A stretch of DNA of 64,000 nt from Fidelibacterota bacterium (lineage in GTDB: Bacteria; Pseudomonadota; Alphaproteobacteria; Rhodospirillales; Rhodospirillaceae): positions 186,001-250,000 of the forward strand of contig CANJMF010000002.1 in assembly GCA_947475895.1 (NCBI GenBank), read 5' to 3'. The position numbers were made by a program, and so were the translations under genes. Numbering within the stretch: the stretch's first letter is position 1; the number at the start of each line of letters is the position of its first letter. Positions 28,416-36,849 of the stretch are shown here, piece after piece. The notes beneath the pieces were generated by a model, which was not told where the DNA came from, did not search any database, and worked only from the letters and a program-made list of their open reading frames with translations.

Positions 28416-29759
28416 ATGACCATTGAAATCCTCATGCCGGCGCTGTCGCCCACCATGACCGAGGGCAAGCTCGCCAAGTGGCTCAAGAAAGAAGGCGACG
28501 CTATCAAAAGCGGCGACCTCATCGCTGAAATCGAAACCGACAAAGCGACCATGGAAATGGAAGCGGTCGACGAAGGCACCCTCGGAAAAATCCTCGTGGC
28601 CGCCGGCACCGAAAAAGTGTCCGTCAATCAGCCCATCGCCGTCCTGCTTCAGGAAGGCGAGAGTGCGAAGGACATCAAAGCCTCTGCGCCCACTTCCAAA
28701 TCCGAGCCTCCCAAAGCCGAAACGCCGAAAGCTGAAGCGCCTAAGGCCGCACCGCCGCCAGCCCCTGCGAAACCCGCACCAGCGGCACCTCAGGCTGCCG
28801 CACCAACACCACCGCCGGCTGCTCCTGCCGCGCCGCCCATGGCGCCGGCCGCGCAAACCGGCGACCGCGTGTTCGCGAGCCCGCTCGCGCGCCGTGTGGC
28901 CGCCACCGCCGGGATCGACATTGCTGCCGTCACGGGCAGCGGTCCCCGCGGACGCATCGTGAAGGCTGACGTCGACGCGGCCGTTGCCAGCGGCGGCGTG
29001 AAGCGCACGACCACCACCACAGCAACCGGCGCGCCCGCGCCGCGCGCGACGTCGGGCACAGTCGACGAATACGGCCAGCCCTATACGATCCAACCCAACA
29101 ACAATATCCGCAAGGTCATCGCCAAGCGCTTGGTGGAAGCCAAGACCACCATTCCGCATTTCTATCTCACCATTGATTGCGTGATCGACGAACTGGCGAA
29201 AGCGCGCAAGCGCATCAACGAGAATGCCGACGGCTATAAGCTTTCGGTCAACGACTTCGTCATCAAAGCCAGCGCCATCGCTTTGCGCAAAGTCCCACAG
29301 GTCAACGCCAGCTGGACCGAAGACGCCGTGCGCCTTTACGACAACGTCGACATTTCCATAGCGGTCGCCACGCCCGACGGCCTCATCACGCCGATCATTC
29401 GCGATGCCGACAAAAAGAGCCTCAGCGTCATTTCCAACGAAATGAAAGACCTAGCTGCCCGCGCCAAGGTCAAGAAACTCAAGCTCGATGAGTTTCAAGG
29501 CGGCGGCTTCTCGATCTCCAATCTGGGCATGTTCGGGATCAAAGACTTCTCGGCCATTATCAATCCGCCCCAGGTCGCGATCCTCGCGGTTGGTGCGGGC
29601 GAACAGCGCACGATCGTTCGCGACGGCCAGATCGTCATCGCCGAAGTGATGAGCTGCTCCTTGTCCTGCGACCATCGCGTGGTCGACGGCGCGGTGGGCG
29701 CTCAGTTCATGCAAGCCTTCAAGGCCCTGATCGAAGATCCGATCCGGATGCTGGTGTGA
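28416..29759 (+). CDS. pdhC: Dihydrolipoamide acetyltransferase, pyruvate dehydrogenase E2
   Basis: 447-residue core of the pyruvate dehydrogenase complex, transferring the acetyl group to CoA. Seen: one lipoyl domain (Lys in ETDKATMEM), a long Ala/Pro/Lys linker, the peripheral subunit-binding domain [16 protein letters not shown]...[13 protein letters not shown], and the catalytic domain with [39 protein letters not shown] and the active-site [13 protein letters not shown]. The ATG at 28416 is the true start; an earlier in-frame opening lies inside pdhB. It follows pdhB by 11 bases and is followed by overlapping GNAT and by lpd. Confidence 0.97.
   Translation: MTIEILMPALSPTMTEGKLAKWLKKEGDAIKSGDLIAEIETDKATMEMEAVDEGTLGKILVAAGTEKVSVNQPIAVLLQEGESAKDIKASAPTSKSEPPKAETPKAEAPKAAPPPAPAKPAPAAPQAAAPTPPPAAPAAPPMAPAAQTGDRVFASPLARRVAATAGIDIAAVTGSGPRGRIVKADVDAAVASGGVKRTTTTTATGAPAPRATSGTVDEYGQPYTIQPNNNIRKVIAKRLVEAKTTIPHFYLTIDCVIDELAKARKRINENADGYKLSVNDFVIKASAIALRKVPQVNASWTEDAVRLYDNVDISIAVATPDGLITPIIRDADKKSLSVISNEMKDLAARAKVKKLKLDEFQGGGFSISNLGMFGIKDFSAIINPPQVAILAVGAGEQRTIVRDGQIVIAEVMSCSLSCDHRVVDGAVGAQFMQAFKALIEDPIRMLV
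28434..28598 (+). repeat. Lipoyl-domain direct repeat, copy in pdhC
   Basis: Counterpart of 27031-27195 in pdhB. The match ends abruptly in the linker, where the two genes diverge in sequence, which suggests gene conversion restricted to the lipoyl domain. Confidence 0.85.
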
Positions 29760-30241
29760 TGGCGGCGGCCTTCAATATCCGCGACGCCAAGCTCAGCGAC
29801 GTGCCGGTGATCGAGCGTTTCGTGCGCGATCTCGCACGTTATGAGAAGCTCGAGCACGAGGTGATGGCGACGACCGATCAGTTGCGCACGGCACTGTTCG
29901 GATCCAGCCCAAAAATCTTCGGGCTCGTGTGCGAGGTCGGAGGCGTGCCTGCCGGGTTCGCGCTGTTCTTCTATAATTTCTCGACGTTCCTGGGCCGCGC
30001 CGGAATCTATGTCGAGGATGTCTACGTCGACCCGGCCTATCGCGGGCGCGGCATTGGCAAGGCCTTCTTCGGCAGCCTCGCGCGCCGCGCCGTCGACGAG
30101 GGCTGCGGCCGTCTCGAGTGGGCTGTCCTCGACTGGAACGAACCGGCCATCAAATTTTACCGTTCTATCGGCGCAAAGCCGATGAATGAATGGCAAGTGC
30201 AGCGCGTGACGGGCGACGCGTTGCAGGCTTTAGCTTCGTAG
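29759..30241 (+). CDS. GNAT family N-acetyltransferase
   Basis: 160-residue acetyl-CoA-dependent acyltransferase of the diamine/thialysine N-acetyltransferase-like group. Seen: FNIRDAKLSDVPVIERFVRDLARYEKLEHEV, PAGFALFFYNFSTFLGRAGIYVEDVYV, the CoA-binding YRGRGIGKAFFGSLARRA, and the closing GRLEWAVLDWNEPAIKFYRSIGAKPM. All four GNAT motifs are in place. The ATG overlaps the pdhC stop by one base; GTG 29756 is an alternative. It lies inside the pdh operon between pdhC and lpd, an arrangement that suggests co-expression; acceptor substrate unknown. Confidence 0.92.
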   Translation: MAAAFNIRDAKLSDVPVIERFVRDLARYEKLEHEVMATTDQLRTALFGSSPKIFGLVCEVGGVPAGFALFFYNFSTFLGRAGIYVEDVYVDPAYRGRGIGKAFFGSLARRAVDEGCGRLEWAVLDWNEPAIKFYRSIGAKPMNEWQVQRVTGDALQALAS

Positions 30242-30250
30242 GAGCGAACA

Positions 30251-31651
30251 GTGGCGGAACAACATTCCTTCGATCTGGTTGTCGTCGGCTCGGGTCCTGG
30301 CGGATATACCGGCGCCATTCGCGCGTCTCAGCTCGGCATGAACGTCGCTATCGTCGAACGTGAACTGCTGGGCGGCATCTGCCTGAATTGGGGCTGCATT
30401 CCCACCAAGGCGCTTTTGCGAACATCCGAACTCTTTCATCTGATGCACCGCGCCAAGGAATTTGGCCTCAAGGCCGACAACATCAGTTTCGACCTCGACG
30501 CGGTGGTGAAGCGCTCGCGTGCTGTATCCGGCCAGCTCAACGCCGGCGTCAAACACCTCATGAAGAAAAACAAGATCACGGTGTTTGAGGGCCACGCCAA
30601 ATTGGCGGGCAGGGGCAAGGTGTCTGTCACCAAGGACAACGCGCCTATCGCCGACATCACCGCCAAGCACATCATCCTCGCCACTGGTGCCCGCGCCCGC
30701 GATCTGCCAGGTATGGAAGCCGACGGCGAATTGATCTGGAGCTACCGCCACGCGCTTGTGCCCAAGGTTTTCCCGAAGACGCTGCTGGTCATCGGCTCGG
30801 GCGCCATCGGCATCGAGTTCGCCAGCTTCTTCCAAACGCTCGGTTCCAAAGTCACCGTCGTGGAAGTCATGGACCGCATCCTTCCCGTGGAAGACGCCGA
30901 GATTTCCGCCTTCGCGCACAAGGCCTTCGAAAAGCAAGGCATGGTCATTCGCACCAAAGCCGGCGTGAAGGCACTCAAGAAAGGCGCGAACAACGTTACC
31001 GCCACCATCGAGCAGGGCGGCAAGACCGAGGATTTGATTTTCGACCGCGTGATCTCCGCCGTGGGCATCGTCGGCAACGTCGAGAACATCGGCCTCGAGA
31101 ATACCAAAATCAAAGTCGAGAAGACCCACGTGGTCATCGATAAGTACTGCGCAACGGGCGAGCCTGGCGTCTACGCTATCGGCGATCTCTGCGGTCCGCC
31201 CTGGCTCGCGCACAAGGCCGGCCATGAAGCCGTGATCTGTGTTGAGAAGATCGCCGGTCTGCATCCCCATCCGCTCGACACATCAACCATTCCCGGCTGC
31301 ACCTACTGCCAGCCGCAAATCGCCAGCGTCGGGCTCACCGAGCAAGCCGCCAAAGATAAAGGCCATCAGGTGAAGGTCGGGCGCTTCCCCTTCGTCGCCA
31401 ACGGCAAGGCGATTGCGCTGGGCGAGACGCAAGGCTTTGTGAAGACCGTATTCGATGCCAAGACCGGCGAGCTGTTGGGCGCGCACATGATCGGTGCCGA
31501 AGTCACCGAGATGATTCAAGGCTTTGGCATCGCCAAGACCCTGGAAACCACCGAGGAAGATCTTATGCATGCGGTGTTTCCGCATCCCACCCTTTCCGAA
31601 ATGATGCATGAATCGGTCTTGGACGCTTACGGAAAAGCTATAAATATGTAG
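30251..31651 (+). CDS. lpdA: Dihydrolipoamide dehydrogenase (E3)
   Basis: 466-residue FAD flavoprotein that reoxidises the lipoyl groups of PdhC and PdhB with NAD. Seen: FAD-binding VVVGSGPGGYTGAIRASQLG, redox-active disulfide GGICLNWGCIPTKALL, the NAD-binding LLVIGSGAIGIEFASFFQTLG, the second FAD segment GVYAIGDLCGPPWLAHKAGHE and the interface HPTLSEMMHE with the active-site His. Start is GTG with AGGAGCGAACA in front. The last gene of the pdh operon before a repeat-rich, A/T-rich gap preceding lipA. Confidence 0.97.
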   Translation: MAEQHSFDLVVVGSGPGGYTGAIRASQLGMNVAIVERELLGGICLNWGCIPTKALLRTSELFHLMHRAKEFGLKADNISFDLDAVVKRSRAVSGQLNAGVKHLMKKNKITVFEGHAKLAGRGKVSVTKDNAPIADITAKHIILATGARARDLPGMEADGELIWSYRHALVPKVFPKTLLVIGSGAIGIEFASFFQTLGSKVTVVEVMDRILPVEDAEISAFAHKAFEKQGMVIRTKAGVKALKKGANNVTATIEQGGKTEDLIFDRVISAVGIVGNVENIGLENTKIKVEKTHVVIDKYCATGEPGVYAIGDLCGPPWLAHKAGHEAVICVEKIAGLHPHPLDTSTIPGCTYCQPQIASVGLTEQAAKDKGHQVKVGRFPFVANGKAIALGETQGFVKTVFDAKTGELLGAHMIGAEVTEMIQGFGIAKTLETTEEDLMHAVFPHPTLSEMMHESVLDAYGKAINM

Positions 31652-31656
31652 CTTCT

Positions 31657-31756
31657 ATAAGTTCATGGGCTCGTTTGTTTTTTGGTCAACTCCATGAAAA
31701 CAAAAGAAAAAGTCTGTTTTGAGTCATAAGTTCATGGGGTTGTTTTTCGCCCCCAT
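31657..31756. repeat. Direct repeats and hairpins between lpdA and lipA
   Basis: ATAAGTTCATGGG followed by a G/T-rich tail occurs at 31657-31683 and 31726-31748. TTCATGG/CCATGAA (31662-31668 with 31692-31698) and ATGGGG/CCCCAT (31734-31739 with 31751-31756) can form stems. Possibly a lipA leader structure or an attenuator. Confidence 0.5.
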
Positions 31757-31774
31757 CCGGAAAATGATGCCGAT

Positions 31775-32695
31775 ATGAGTAACGTCGAGCCCATCAAAGA
31801 GAACGTCCCGCGCGCGCCAAAGCCCGATTGGCTGCGCGTAAAGGGTCCCACCTCGCCCGAGTACAACAGCACGCGCAAGCTCATGCGCGATCTGAAGTTG
31901 CACACCGTGTGCGAAGAGGCGGCTTGCCCGAACATCGGCGAGTGCTGGACCCAAAAGCACGCCACCATGATGATCCTGGGTGACATCTGCACGCGCGCCT
32001 GCGCCTTCTGCAACGTGAAGACCGGCAAGCCCGGCAACATCGATCCCAACGAACCTGAACACGTCGCTGAAGCGGTGAAGAGTCTCGGCCTGCGTCACGT
32101 GGTCATTACGTCGGTCGACCGCGATGATCTCGACGACGGCGGCGCGGCCCATTGGGTCGCGGTCGTTCAAGCCATCCGCGCGGCCAATCCCGACACCACC
32201 ATCGAAATTTTGACACCCGACTTCCGTAAGAAGATGGGCTGCGTCGATCTCGTCGCGGCATCGAAGCCCGATGTCTACAACCACAACCTTGAAACCGTGC
32301 CGCGCCTCTATCGCAAAATCCGCGCCAGCGCTCGCTATTACACCAGCTTGCGTTTGCTCGAACGCGTGAAGGAAATCGATCCGTCCATGTTCACCAAGTC
32401 CGGCGTCATGGTCGGCCTCGGCGAAACCAAGGAAGAGGTGCTGCAAGTCATGGACGACATGCGCGCCGCCAATGTGGACTTCCTCACCATCGGCCAGTAT
32501 CTGCAGCCCACCAAACGCCACGCTGCCGTTGAACGCTACGTGACGCCCGACGAGTTCGGCGAGTACGAACGCATCGCGCGGGCCAAGGGCTTTTTGATGG
32601 TTTCGGCCAGTCCGCTCACGCGCTCGTCGTATCACGCGGATTCCGATTTCGCGCAGCTTCGCGCCGCGCGTCAAAAGCAGCTCGCGGCCGTTTAG
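31775..32695 (+). CDS. lipA: Lipoyl synthase
   Basis: 306-residue radical SAM enzyme that inserts two sulfur atoms into octanoyl-lipoyl domains, here serving PdhB, PdhC and other complexes. Seen: auxiliary cluster ligands in [13 protein letters not shown], the radical SAM CxxxCxxC in [30 protein letters not shown], the [14 protein letters not shown] segment, [22 protein letters not shown] and the C-terminal RSSYHAD with the Ser ligand. Length and motifs are standard. Its location directly behind the pdh operon links lipoylation to its main targets. Confidence 0.97.
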   Translation: MSNVEPIKENVPRAPKPDWLRVKGPTSPEYNSTRKLMRDLKLHTVCEEAACPNIGECWTQKHATMMILGDICTRACAFCNVKTGKPGNIDPNEPEHVAEAVKSLGLRHVVITSVDRDDLDDGGAAHWVAVVQAIRAANPDTTIEILTPDFRKKMGCVDLVAASKPDVYNHNLETVPRLYRKIRASARYYTSLRLLERVKEIDPSMFTKSGVMVGLGETKEEVLQVMDDMRAANVDFLTIGQYLQPTKRHAAVERYVTPDEFGEYERIARAKGFLMVSASPLTRSSYHADSDFAQLRAARQKQLAAV

Positions 32696-32703
32696 GCTTA
32701 CCT

Positions 32704-33171
32704 ATGCCGACGCACAGCGAAACGCGCGTTCTTCCGTACACGCCGCAGCAAGTCTACGCTCTTGTGGCCGACATCGAACGCTATCCCGAATTTCTGCCAT
32801 GGTGTTTGGCCTGTCGTATCCGCAAGCGCGAAACACCGAACACATTCACGGCTGACTTGGCCGTAGGTTTCAAAATGGTCCGCGAGCAATTCACCTCGCG
32901 CGTTACCCTCGATCCGCAAAAGGCCATCACGGTCGAATACCTCAGCGGACCCTTCGAGCACCTGCGCAACACCTGGGCATTTTCAGCCGTACCCGGCGGC
33001 ACCGCCGTCGACTTTTTCCTGTCCTTCGAATTTCGCTCTAAGCTGCTGCAATCGCTCATCGGCGTCCTGTTCGAAGAGGCCGTGAAACGTATGGTTTCCG
33101 CCTTCGAAATCCGCGCCGCGCGCTTATACGGCTCCACCGCAACAACACCTGGAACCCTGCAGCCACTGTAG
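32704..33171 (+). CDS. Coenzyme Q-binding protein, COQ10/RatA family
   Basis: 155-residue START-fold protein. Seen: ETRVLPYTPQQVYALVADIERYPEFLPWC at the N-terminus, which is diagnostic of the family, then RKRETPNTFTADLAVGFKMVREQFTSRVTL, the GPFEHLRNTWAF segment and FFLSFEFRSKLLQSLIGVLFEEAVKRMVSAFEIRA. Yeast Coq10 aids respiratory-chain use of ubiquinone; E. coli RatA was described as a ribosome-association toxin, but the alphaproteobacterial neighbours (lipA) favour the respiratory role. Eight bases follow the lipA stop; no strong ribosome-binding site, so it may be translationally coupled. Confidence 0.93.
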   Translation: MPTHSETRVLPYTPQQVYALVADIERYPEFLPWCLACRIRKRETPNTFTADLAVGFKMVREQFTSRVTLDPQKAITVEYLSGPFEHLRNTWAFSAVPGGTAVDFFLSFEFRSKLLQSLIGVLFEEAVKRMVSAFEIRAARLYGSTATTPGTLQPL

Positions 33172-33202
33172 CGTTCGCTTCCTGAAGTACAGGAGCGAAC
33201 TC

Positions 33203-33427
33203 ATGGCCAAATGCGAACAGTGCGGTAACGACTACAAAGCCAGCTTTGAAGTCATCATGGCCGGGCAGACTCACACGTATGACAGCTTTGAGTGCGCGAT
33301 CACGGCGCTAGCGCCTATCTGCGCGCACTGCAATTGCCGCGTGCTGGGACATGGCATCGAGAAAAACGGATCGCTGTTTTGCTGCGACCACTGCGCCCGC
33401 AGCTCGCACACGATGGCAGCCAGCTAG
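33203..33427 (+). CDS. Small Cys-rich zinc-binding protein
   Basis: 74-residue conserved hypothetical protein. Seen: CEQCGNDY, SFECAI, CAHCNCRVLGHG and CCDHCAR, that is nine to ten Cys plus His residues in paired knuckles, so one or two zinc sites are expected (TRASH/metallothionein-like). AGGAGCGAACTC precedes the ATG. Convergent with cinA: the stop codon is followed directly by the cinA stop on the other strand. Homologues appear widely as single-domain proteins, without an established role as far as I know. Confidence 0.85.
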   Translation: MAKCEQCGNDYKASFEVIMAGQTHTYDSFECAITALAPICAHCNCRVLGHGIEKNGSLFCCDHCARSSHTMAAS

Positions 33428-33931
33428 TTAGTCGCCGTCTTTCAGGCATCCGAGCATCAGCTCAAGCGCGGCGCCCACGGCCGCGCGACGAATATCCGTG
33501 CGCGTTCCCGCGAAAATATAACGCTTCACCTGCGCGTCGGTGCCGGTTTGCGCTAAGGCCATGAACACCAGGCCCACCGGTTTTTCTTTCGTGCCGCCGT
33601 CGGGCCCAGCAATTCCGGTGATTGAAACCGCCAGATCGGCGTTGGCTTGCGCCAGCGCGCCTTCCGCCATGGCCGAAGCCACCACATCGCTCACCGCGCC
33701 CAGTTCGGCGACAGCGTCGCTCGGCACACCGAGGAGGCGCGTTTTCGATTCATTCGAGTAGGTGATGAAGCCGCAATCGACCACGGCCGACGATCCGGGG
33801 TGCGCGGTCAAGCAGCCGGCCAGCAATCCGCCGGTGCACGATTCAGCCGTCACCACGCGCTTGTTGCGGCTTTTAGCCGCCAGCAGCACCTCTTTGGCGA
33901 GGCTCAAAAGATCGGCAGGAAGTTCGGTCAT
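33428..33931 (-). CDS. cinA: CinA-type nicotinamide-nucleotide amidohydrolase (C-terminal domain protein)
   Basis: 167-residue stand-alone CinA C-terminal domain that deamidates NMN to nicotinic acid mononucleotide (PncC activity). Seen: KEVLLAAKSRNKRVVTAESCTGGLLAGCLTAHPGSSAVVDCGFITYSNESK (start, active-site Ser in TAESCTGG), VGAVSD-like LGAVSDVVASAMAEGAL, DLAVSITGIAGPDGGTKEKPVGLVF and the terminal helix LELML. These are the family hallmarks. The long eukaryote-like N-terminal CinA domain is absent, as in most proteobacteria. Transcribed leftward with pgpA, which it follows by ten bases. Confidence 0.95.
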   Translation of the reverse strand: MTELPADLLSLAKEVLLAAKSRNKRVVTAESCTGGLLAGCLTAHPGSSAVVDCGFITYSNESKTRLLGVPSDAVAELGAVSDVVASAMAEGALAQANADLAVSITGIAGPDGGTKEKPVGLVFMALAQTGTDAQVKRYIFAGTRTDIRRAAVGAALELMLGCLKDGD

Positions 33932-33941
33932 GGCGTTGTCT

Positions 33942-34490
33942 TCACGCGCCCCATTCTATCCAGGCAAAGCGCACGGCCCAAAGGATTGCTCCGGCATACA
34001 CGGCGGCCAGAAGGTCGTCGACCATCAAGCCGAATGTCGAGTGCTTGCGATCGGCCCAACTCACCGGCCACGGCTTGAAGATATCGAAGAAGCGAAACAA
34101 ACCGAAGCCCAGCGCATACCATACCGGATCAAGCGGAACGACCGTGAGCGTTGCCCATTGTGCCGCGACCTCGTCGACAACGATCCATTGCGGATCGTCC
34201 AATGAGCCAACACGCTTCTCAAACCGCCGCACGAAAAAATAGCCCAGCGCAAAAACAATAACCGCGCCGATCATCAAACTATAGCGCCCACCAAGCCAAA
34301 CGATCAGCGCCGCGTACGGCAAACATCCCAACGACGCCAGCGTGCCCGGCGCGCGGTTGATCATCCCAAGTCCGAACCACGACAAAAGCATCGTGCCCCG
34401 CGGCCAGCCCCCAGGCGGCAAATGGTCCATAAACAGGGGTCGTTTTTCGACGTCGATCGGTGGGATAGAGCGCGTGGGCGGGTGCGACAT
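33942..34490 (-). CDS. pgpA: Phosphatidylglycerophosphatase A
   Basis: 182-residue inner-membrane phosphatase producing phosphatidylglycerol. Seen: SWFGLGMINRAPGTLASLGCLP at the start of the family core, FVRRFEKRVGSLDDPQWIVVDEVAAQWATL (the PgpA DPxxIVxDEVxGxW motif), FRFFDIFKPWPVSWADRKHSTFGLMVDDLLAAVYAG and a terminal helix. ATG at 34490 (MSHPPTRS) was preferred over the earlier TTG at 34550. Coupled with cinA. An N-terminal hydrophilic stretch of about 40 residues precedes the core. Confidence 0.93.
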   Translation of the reverse strand: MSHPPTRSIPPIDVEKRPLFMDHLPPGGWPRGTMLLSWFGLGMINRAPGTLASLGCLPYAALIVWLGGRYSLMIGAVIVFALGYFFVRRFEKRVGSLDDPQWIVVDEVAAQWATLTVVPLDPVWYALGFGLFRFFDIFKPWPVSWADRKHSTFGLMVDDLLAAVYAGAILWAVRFAWIEWGA

Positions 34491-34863
34491 GAATTCATCA
34501 AATGCCAGAATGAGTTGCAACACAGTAAGGGGATCAAGCGTGAATGGCAAAAGTGCGCCGCAGCATCTGCTCTAACTTATTGTAAATTATAGGATTATCC
34601 GCAATTTACTTTCTCTTTGAATTTGCATGGCAAGATGGCAGGATACGAGCGGTAGTTTGCGAATTTTCTCACGTGCCTGGAGCGACCCGCAACCTCGCTG
34701 CGATTGGACGGACAACCGCCTTATCCCGCGAGCTGTTTTCGTGTTGCCCCACCAAGAGCACAGCCCCATCGCGGGTTTAACGGGAAAACGTGGCTGCTAA
34801 AGAGTCCGGCGAATAAAAAAAATAAGACGAAGCCGGAAACACAGGTGGACAGAGGGGACGTGC
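34491..34863. other. 373-base intergenic region between pgpA and the M23 gene
   Basis: No gene is supported. It is the promoter region of two divergent units. A/T-rich near 34575-34625, with a nested inverted repeat: GTAAATT (34582-34588) and AATTTAC (34603-34609) around GGATTATCC. Near 34815 an A-rich tract precedes the GAGGGGA ribosome-binding site of the M23 gene. Confidence 0.6.
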
Positions 34864-36306
34864 GTGTTTTCAAACAGGCAACACTCGAAATTTGACCCGC
34901 AGGAGCGTGGGTTAAGCAAACTTCAAAAGAATCTTCAGAGATTTTTCCCCGAACGCCAATTGATCGTGCGTTCCGGCGAGCGCATGCGCACGTTGCGCCT
35001 ATCGTCAAACCGGCAAGCTGTGATTGTCGCCTTCCTGTTCGTTGTGGGCGGTTGGACAATGCTGAGCTCCGGTCTGGCCATGAGCCACGGTGAACGCATC
35101 CGCGCCAAAAACGTCGAAATCAAAGATGCCCGCGTGGGCTATGAGCAATTGCTCGCCCAAGTGTCGATCTACAAAGAACGGGTCTCCGAACTCACCACCA
35201 ACCTCGAGCACAATTATTCGAAGTCGCTGGCGCTGGTGGATAAAGAATCCAACCTTTTGAAGGACCGCGCGGCTGAACTTGGGCCGTCTCCGGCGAAGCA
35301 CAGCCTGGTTTCAAAGCTGACGTCAAAAGCCAAGGACGTCATGAGCGATCCGATGGGCGCCTTTTCGGGCGACAGCGGCAACGTCGAACTGGCCTTGAGC
35401 CGCGCGAAGTTGGAACGCGGCCACGCCGATGACGAGCGTCGCCATCTCCTGACCGAACTCGCCGATGTCGAAGATTCCATGGTTGATGTTGTCGGCCATC
35501 ATCAAAAAACACCCTTTATCGCCACCGACAGTCTCGAGCTTCGCCAAGTGGTCCTTCAGCGCGATATGGCCATTTCGGAGAAAGACGATCTTTCAGATCG
35601 CGTCTCCTCGCTCGAAGGGCAAATTCGCGACATGGAGAGCAACGATCTGCTCCTCTACCATCGCTTCTCGGAAGTCACCGAAACCAAAATCTCCGACATT
35701 CAAAACTCGCTCAGCACCACCGGCCTTGATATCGAGATGCTCGTGAAGCGTCAGAATAACGAGAAGGGCAAAGGCGGTCCGCTGATCCTTCTGGACCCAT
35801 CGACACAGCGCACCGGTCCTTTGGAAGAATCACTCAACCTCCTCAACTCGAACGTCGACTACCTGCAGGATTTGCAAAGGGTCGTCGTGAGACTCCCCAT
35901 CGACACCCCGCTGCCGCACTACCAGGTCAACGACCCTTTTGGCGTCCGTTCAGACCCGTTCACCGGCAAGCTGGCACAACATAATGGGGTCGATCTGGGC
36001 TCACCCTACAAGGACGAGGTCCTGAGCACGGGCGAGGGAAAAGTTATTCACGCTGACGTCTCATCGGACTATGGTCGCAACGTCATCGTTGATCACGGCA
36101 TGGGGCTACAGACGCGTTATGCGCACTTGGCCCGCTTCATGGTCAAAGAAGGCGAGAAGGTTGAGCGGGGCACCGTTATCGGACAAGTCGGATGCAGCGG
36201 TCGTTGCACCGGACCTCACGTGCACTACGAGGTCATCTACAACGGCAATCCTGTGAATCCGCTGAAGTTCATGAAGGCTGGTAAAAATGTTCTCAAGGGC
36301 GAATAG
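34864..36306 (+). CDS. M23 family peptidoglycan endopeptidase with coiled-coil region
   Basis: 480-residue membrane-anchored LytM-type protein. Seen: a basic cytoplasmic start with FFPERQLIVRSGERMRTLRLS, one transmembrane segment (AVIVAFLFVVGGWTMLSSGLAM), a long coiled-coil stalk to about residue 280, and a C-terminal M23 domain with the zinc ligands in HNGVDLG and HVHYEV, plus YGRNVIVDHGMGLQTRYAHL and GCSGRCTGPH. The start is GTG behind GAGGGGA. It overlaps the bactofilin gene by 20 bases; M23-bactofilin pairs are known to act together in cell shape control, the peptidase cutting peptidoglycan at sites marked by the filament. Confidence 0.94.
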   Translation: MFSNRQHSKFDPQERGLSKLQKNLQRFFPERQLIVRSGERMRTLRLSSNRQAVIVAFLFVVGGWTMLSSGLAMSHGERIRAKNVEIKDARVGYEQLLAQVSIYKERVSELTTNLEHNYSKSLALVDKESNLLKDRAAELGPSPAKHSLVSKLTSKAKDVMSDPMGAFSGDSGNVELALSRAKLERGHADDERRHLLTELADVEDSMVDVVGHHQKTPFIATDSLELRQVVLQRDMAISEKDDLSDRVSSLEGQIRDMESNDLLLYHRFSEVTETKISDIQNSLSTTGLDIEMLVKRQNNEKGKGGPLILLDPSTQRTGPLEESLNLLNSNVDYLQDLQRVVVRLPIDTPLPHYQVNDPFGVRSDPFTGKLAQHNGVDLGSPYKDEVLSTGEGKVIHADVSSDYGRNVIVDHGMGLQTRYAHLARFMVKEGEKVERGTVIGQVGCSGRCTGPHVHYEVIYNGNPVNPLKFMKAGKNVLKGE

Positions 36307-36769
36307 CGCAAAACCCGACGCCAACGAGCAGCGCTCGGAAGCGGTCGCGGTCAAAGCAGTGCCGTCGATCATCAGCGCTGACCTCACGATTGAAGGTAAT
36401 CTGAATTCCACCGGCGAAATTCAAGTCGACGGCGTCGTTCATGGCGACATCCGCTGCAAAGCGCTGATCGTCGGCGTCAAAGGCTCCGTGACGGGTGAAG
36501 TCTCCGCGCAAACCGTGCGTATGCACGGCGCTGTCAAAGGCATGATCCGCGCAAAGAGCGTTTTCCTGGCGTCCACCGCACGCATGTCGGGCGACGTGGA
36601 GCACGAAAGCCTGGCCATCGAGCCGGGCGCGTTCATGGAAGGCCACTGCAAACGCATCACCGAAACGCGGGCAGCGACCGCGTCGCTCGTCGAGGCACCG
36701 CGCCGTGAAAGCATTGGCGATGCCCGCATGAACCGCGCGCTGCCCAAGCCCGCGCTCGCTGGTACCTAA
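36287..36769 (+). CDS. Bactofilin
   Basis: 160-residue cytoskeletal protein. Seen: a disordered N-terminus, then the beta-helix core SIISADLTIEGNLNSTGEIQVDG, VHGDIRCKALIVGVKGSVTGEVSAQTVRMHGAVKGMIRAKSVFLASTARMSGDV, and a Pro-free basic tail. Bactofilins polymerise without nucleotides and recruit cell-wall enzymes. The gene begins inside the M23 gene (20-base overlap) and ends in a strong terminator. The pair is thus likely co-translated. Confidence 0.95.
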   Translation: MFSRANSAKPDANEQRSEAVAVKAVPSIISADLTIEGNLNSTGEIQVDGVVHGDIRCKALIVGVKGSVTGEVSAQTVRMHGAVKGMIRAKSVFLASTARMSGDVEHESLAIEPGAFMEGHCKRITETRAATASLVEAPRRESIGDARMNRALPKPALAGT

Positions 36770-36801
36770 ATTTAAAAAAGATATACGGGGAGAGAACGAG
36801 A

Positions 36802-36827
36802 GGGCGGGTCTTTAGATCCGCCCTTTT
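36802..36827 (+). terminator. Rho-independent terminator after the bactofilin gene
   Basis: GGGCGGGTC pairs with GATCCGCCC (one G-T wobble) around a TTTA loop, then four T residues. Confidence 0.93.
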
Positions 36828-36849
36828 CGTTTGTGCGGTTGGAACGGCC

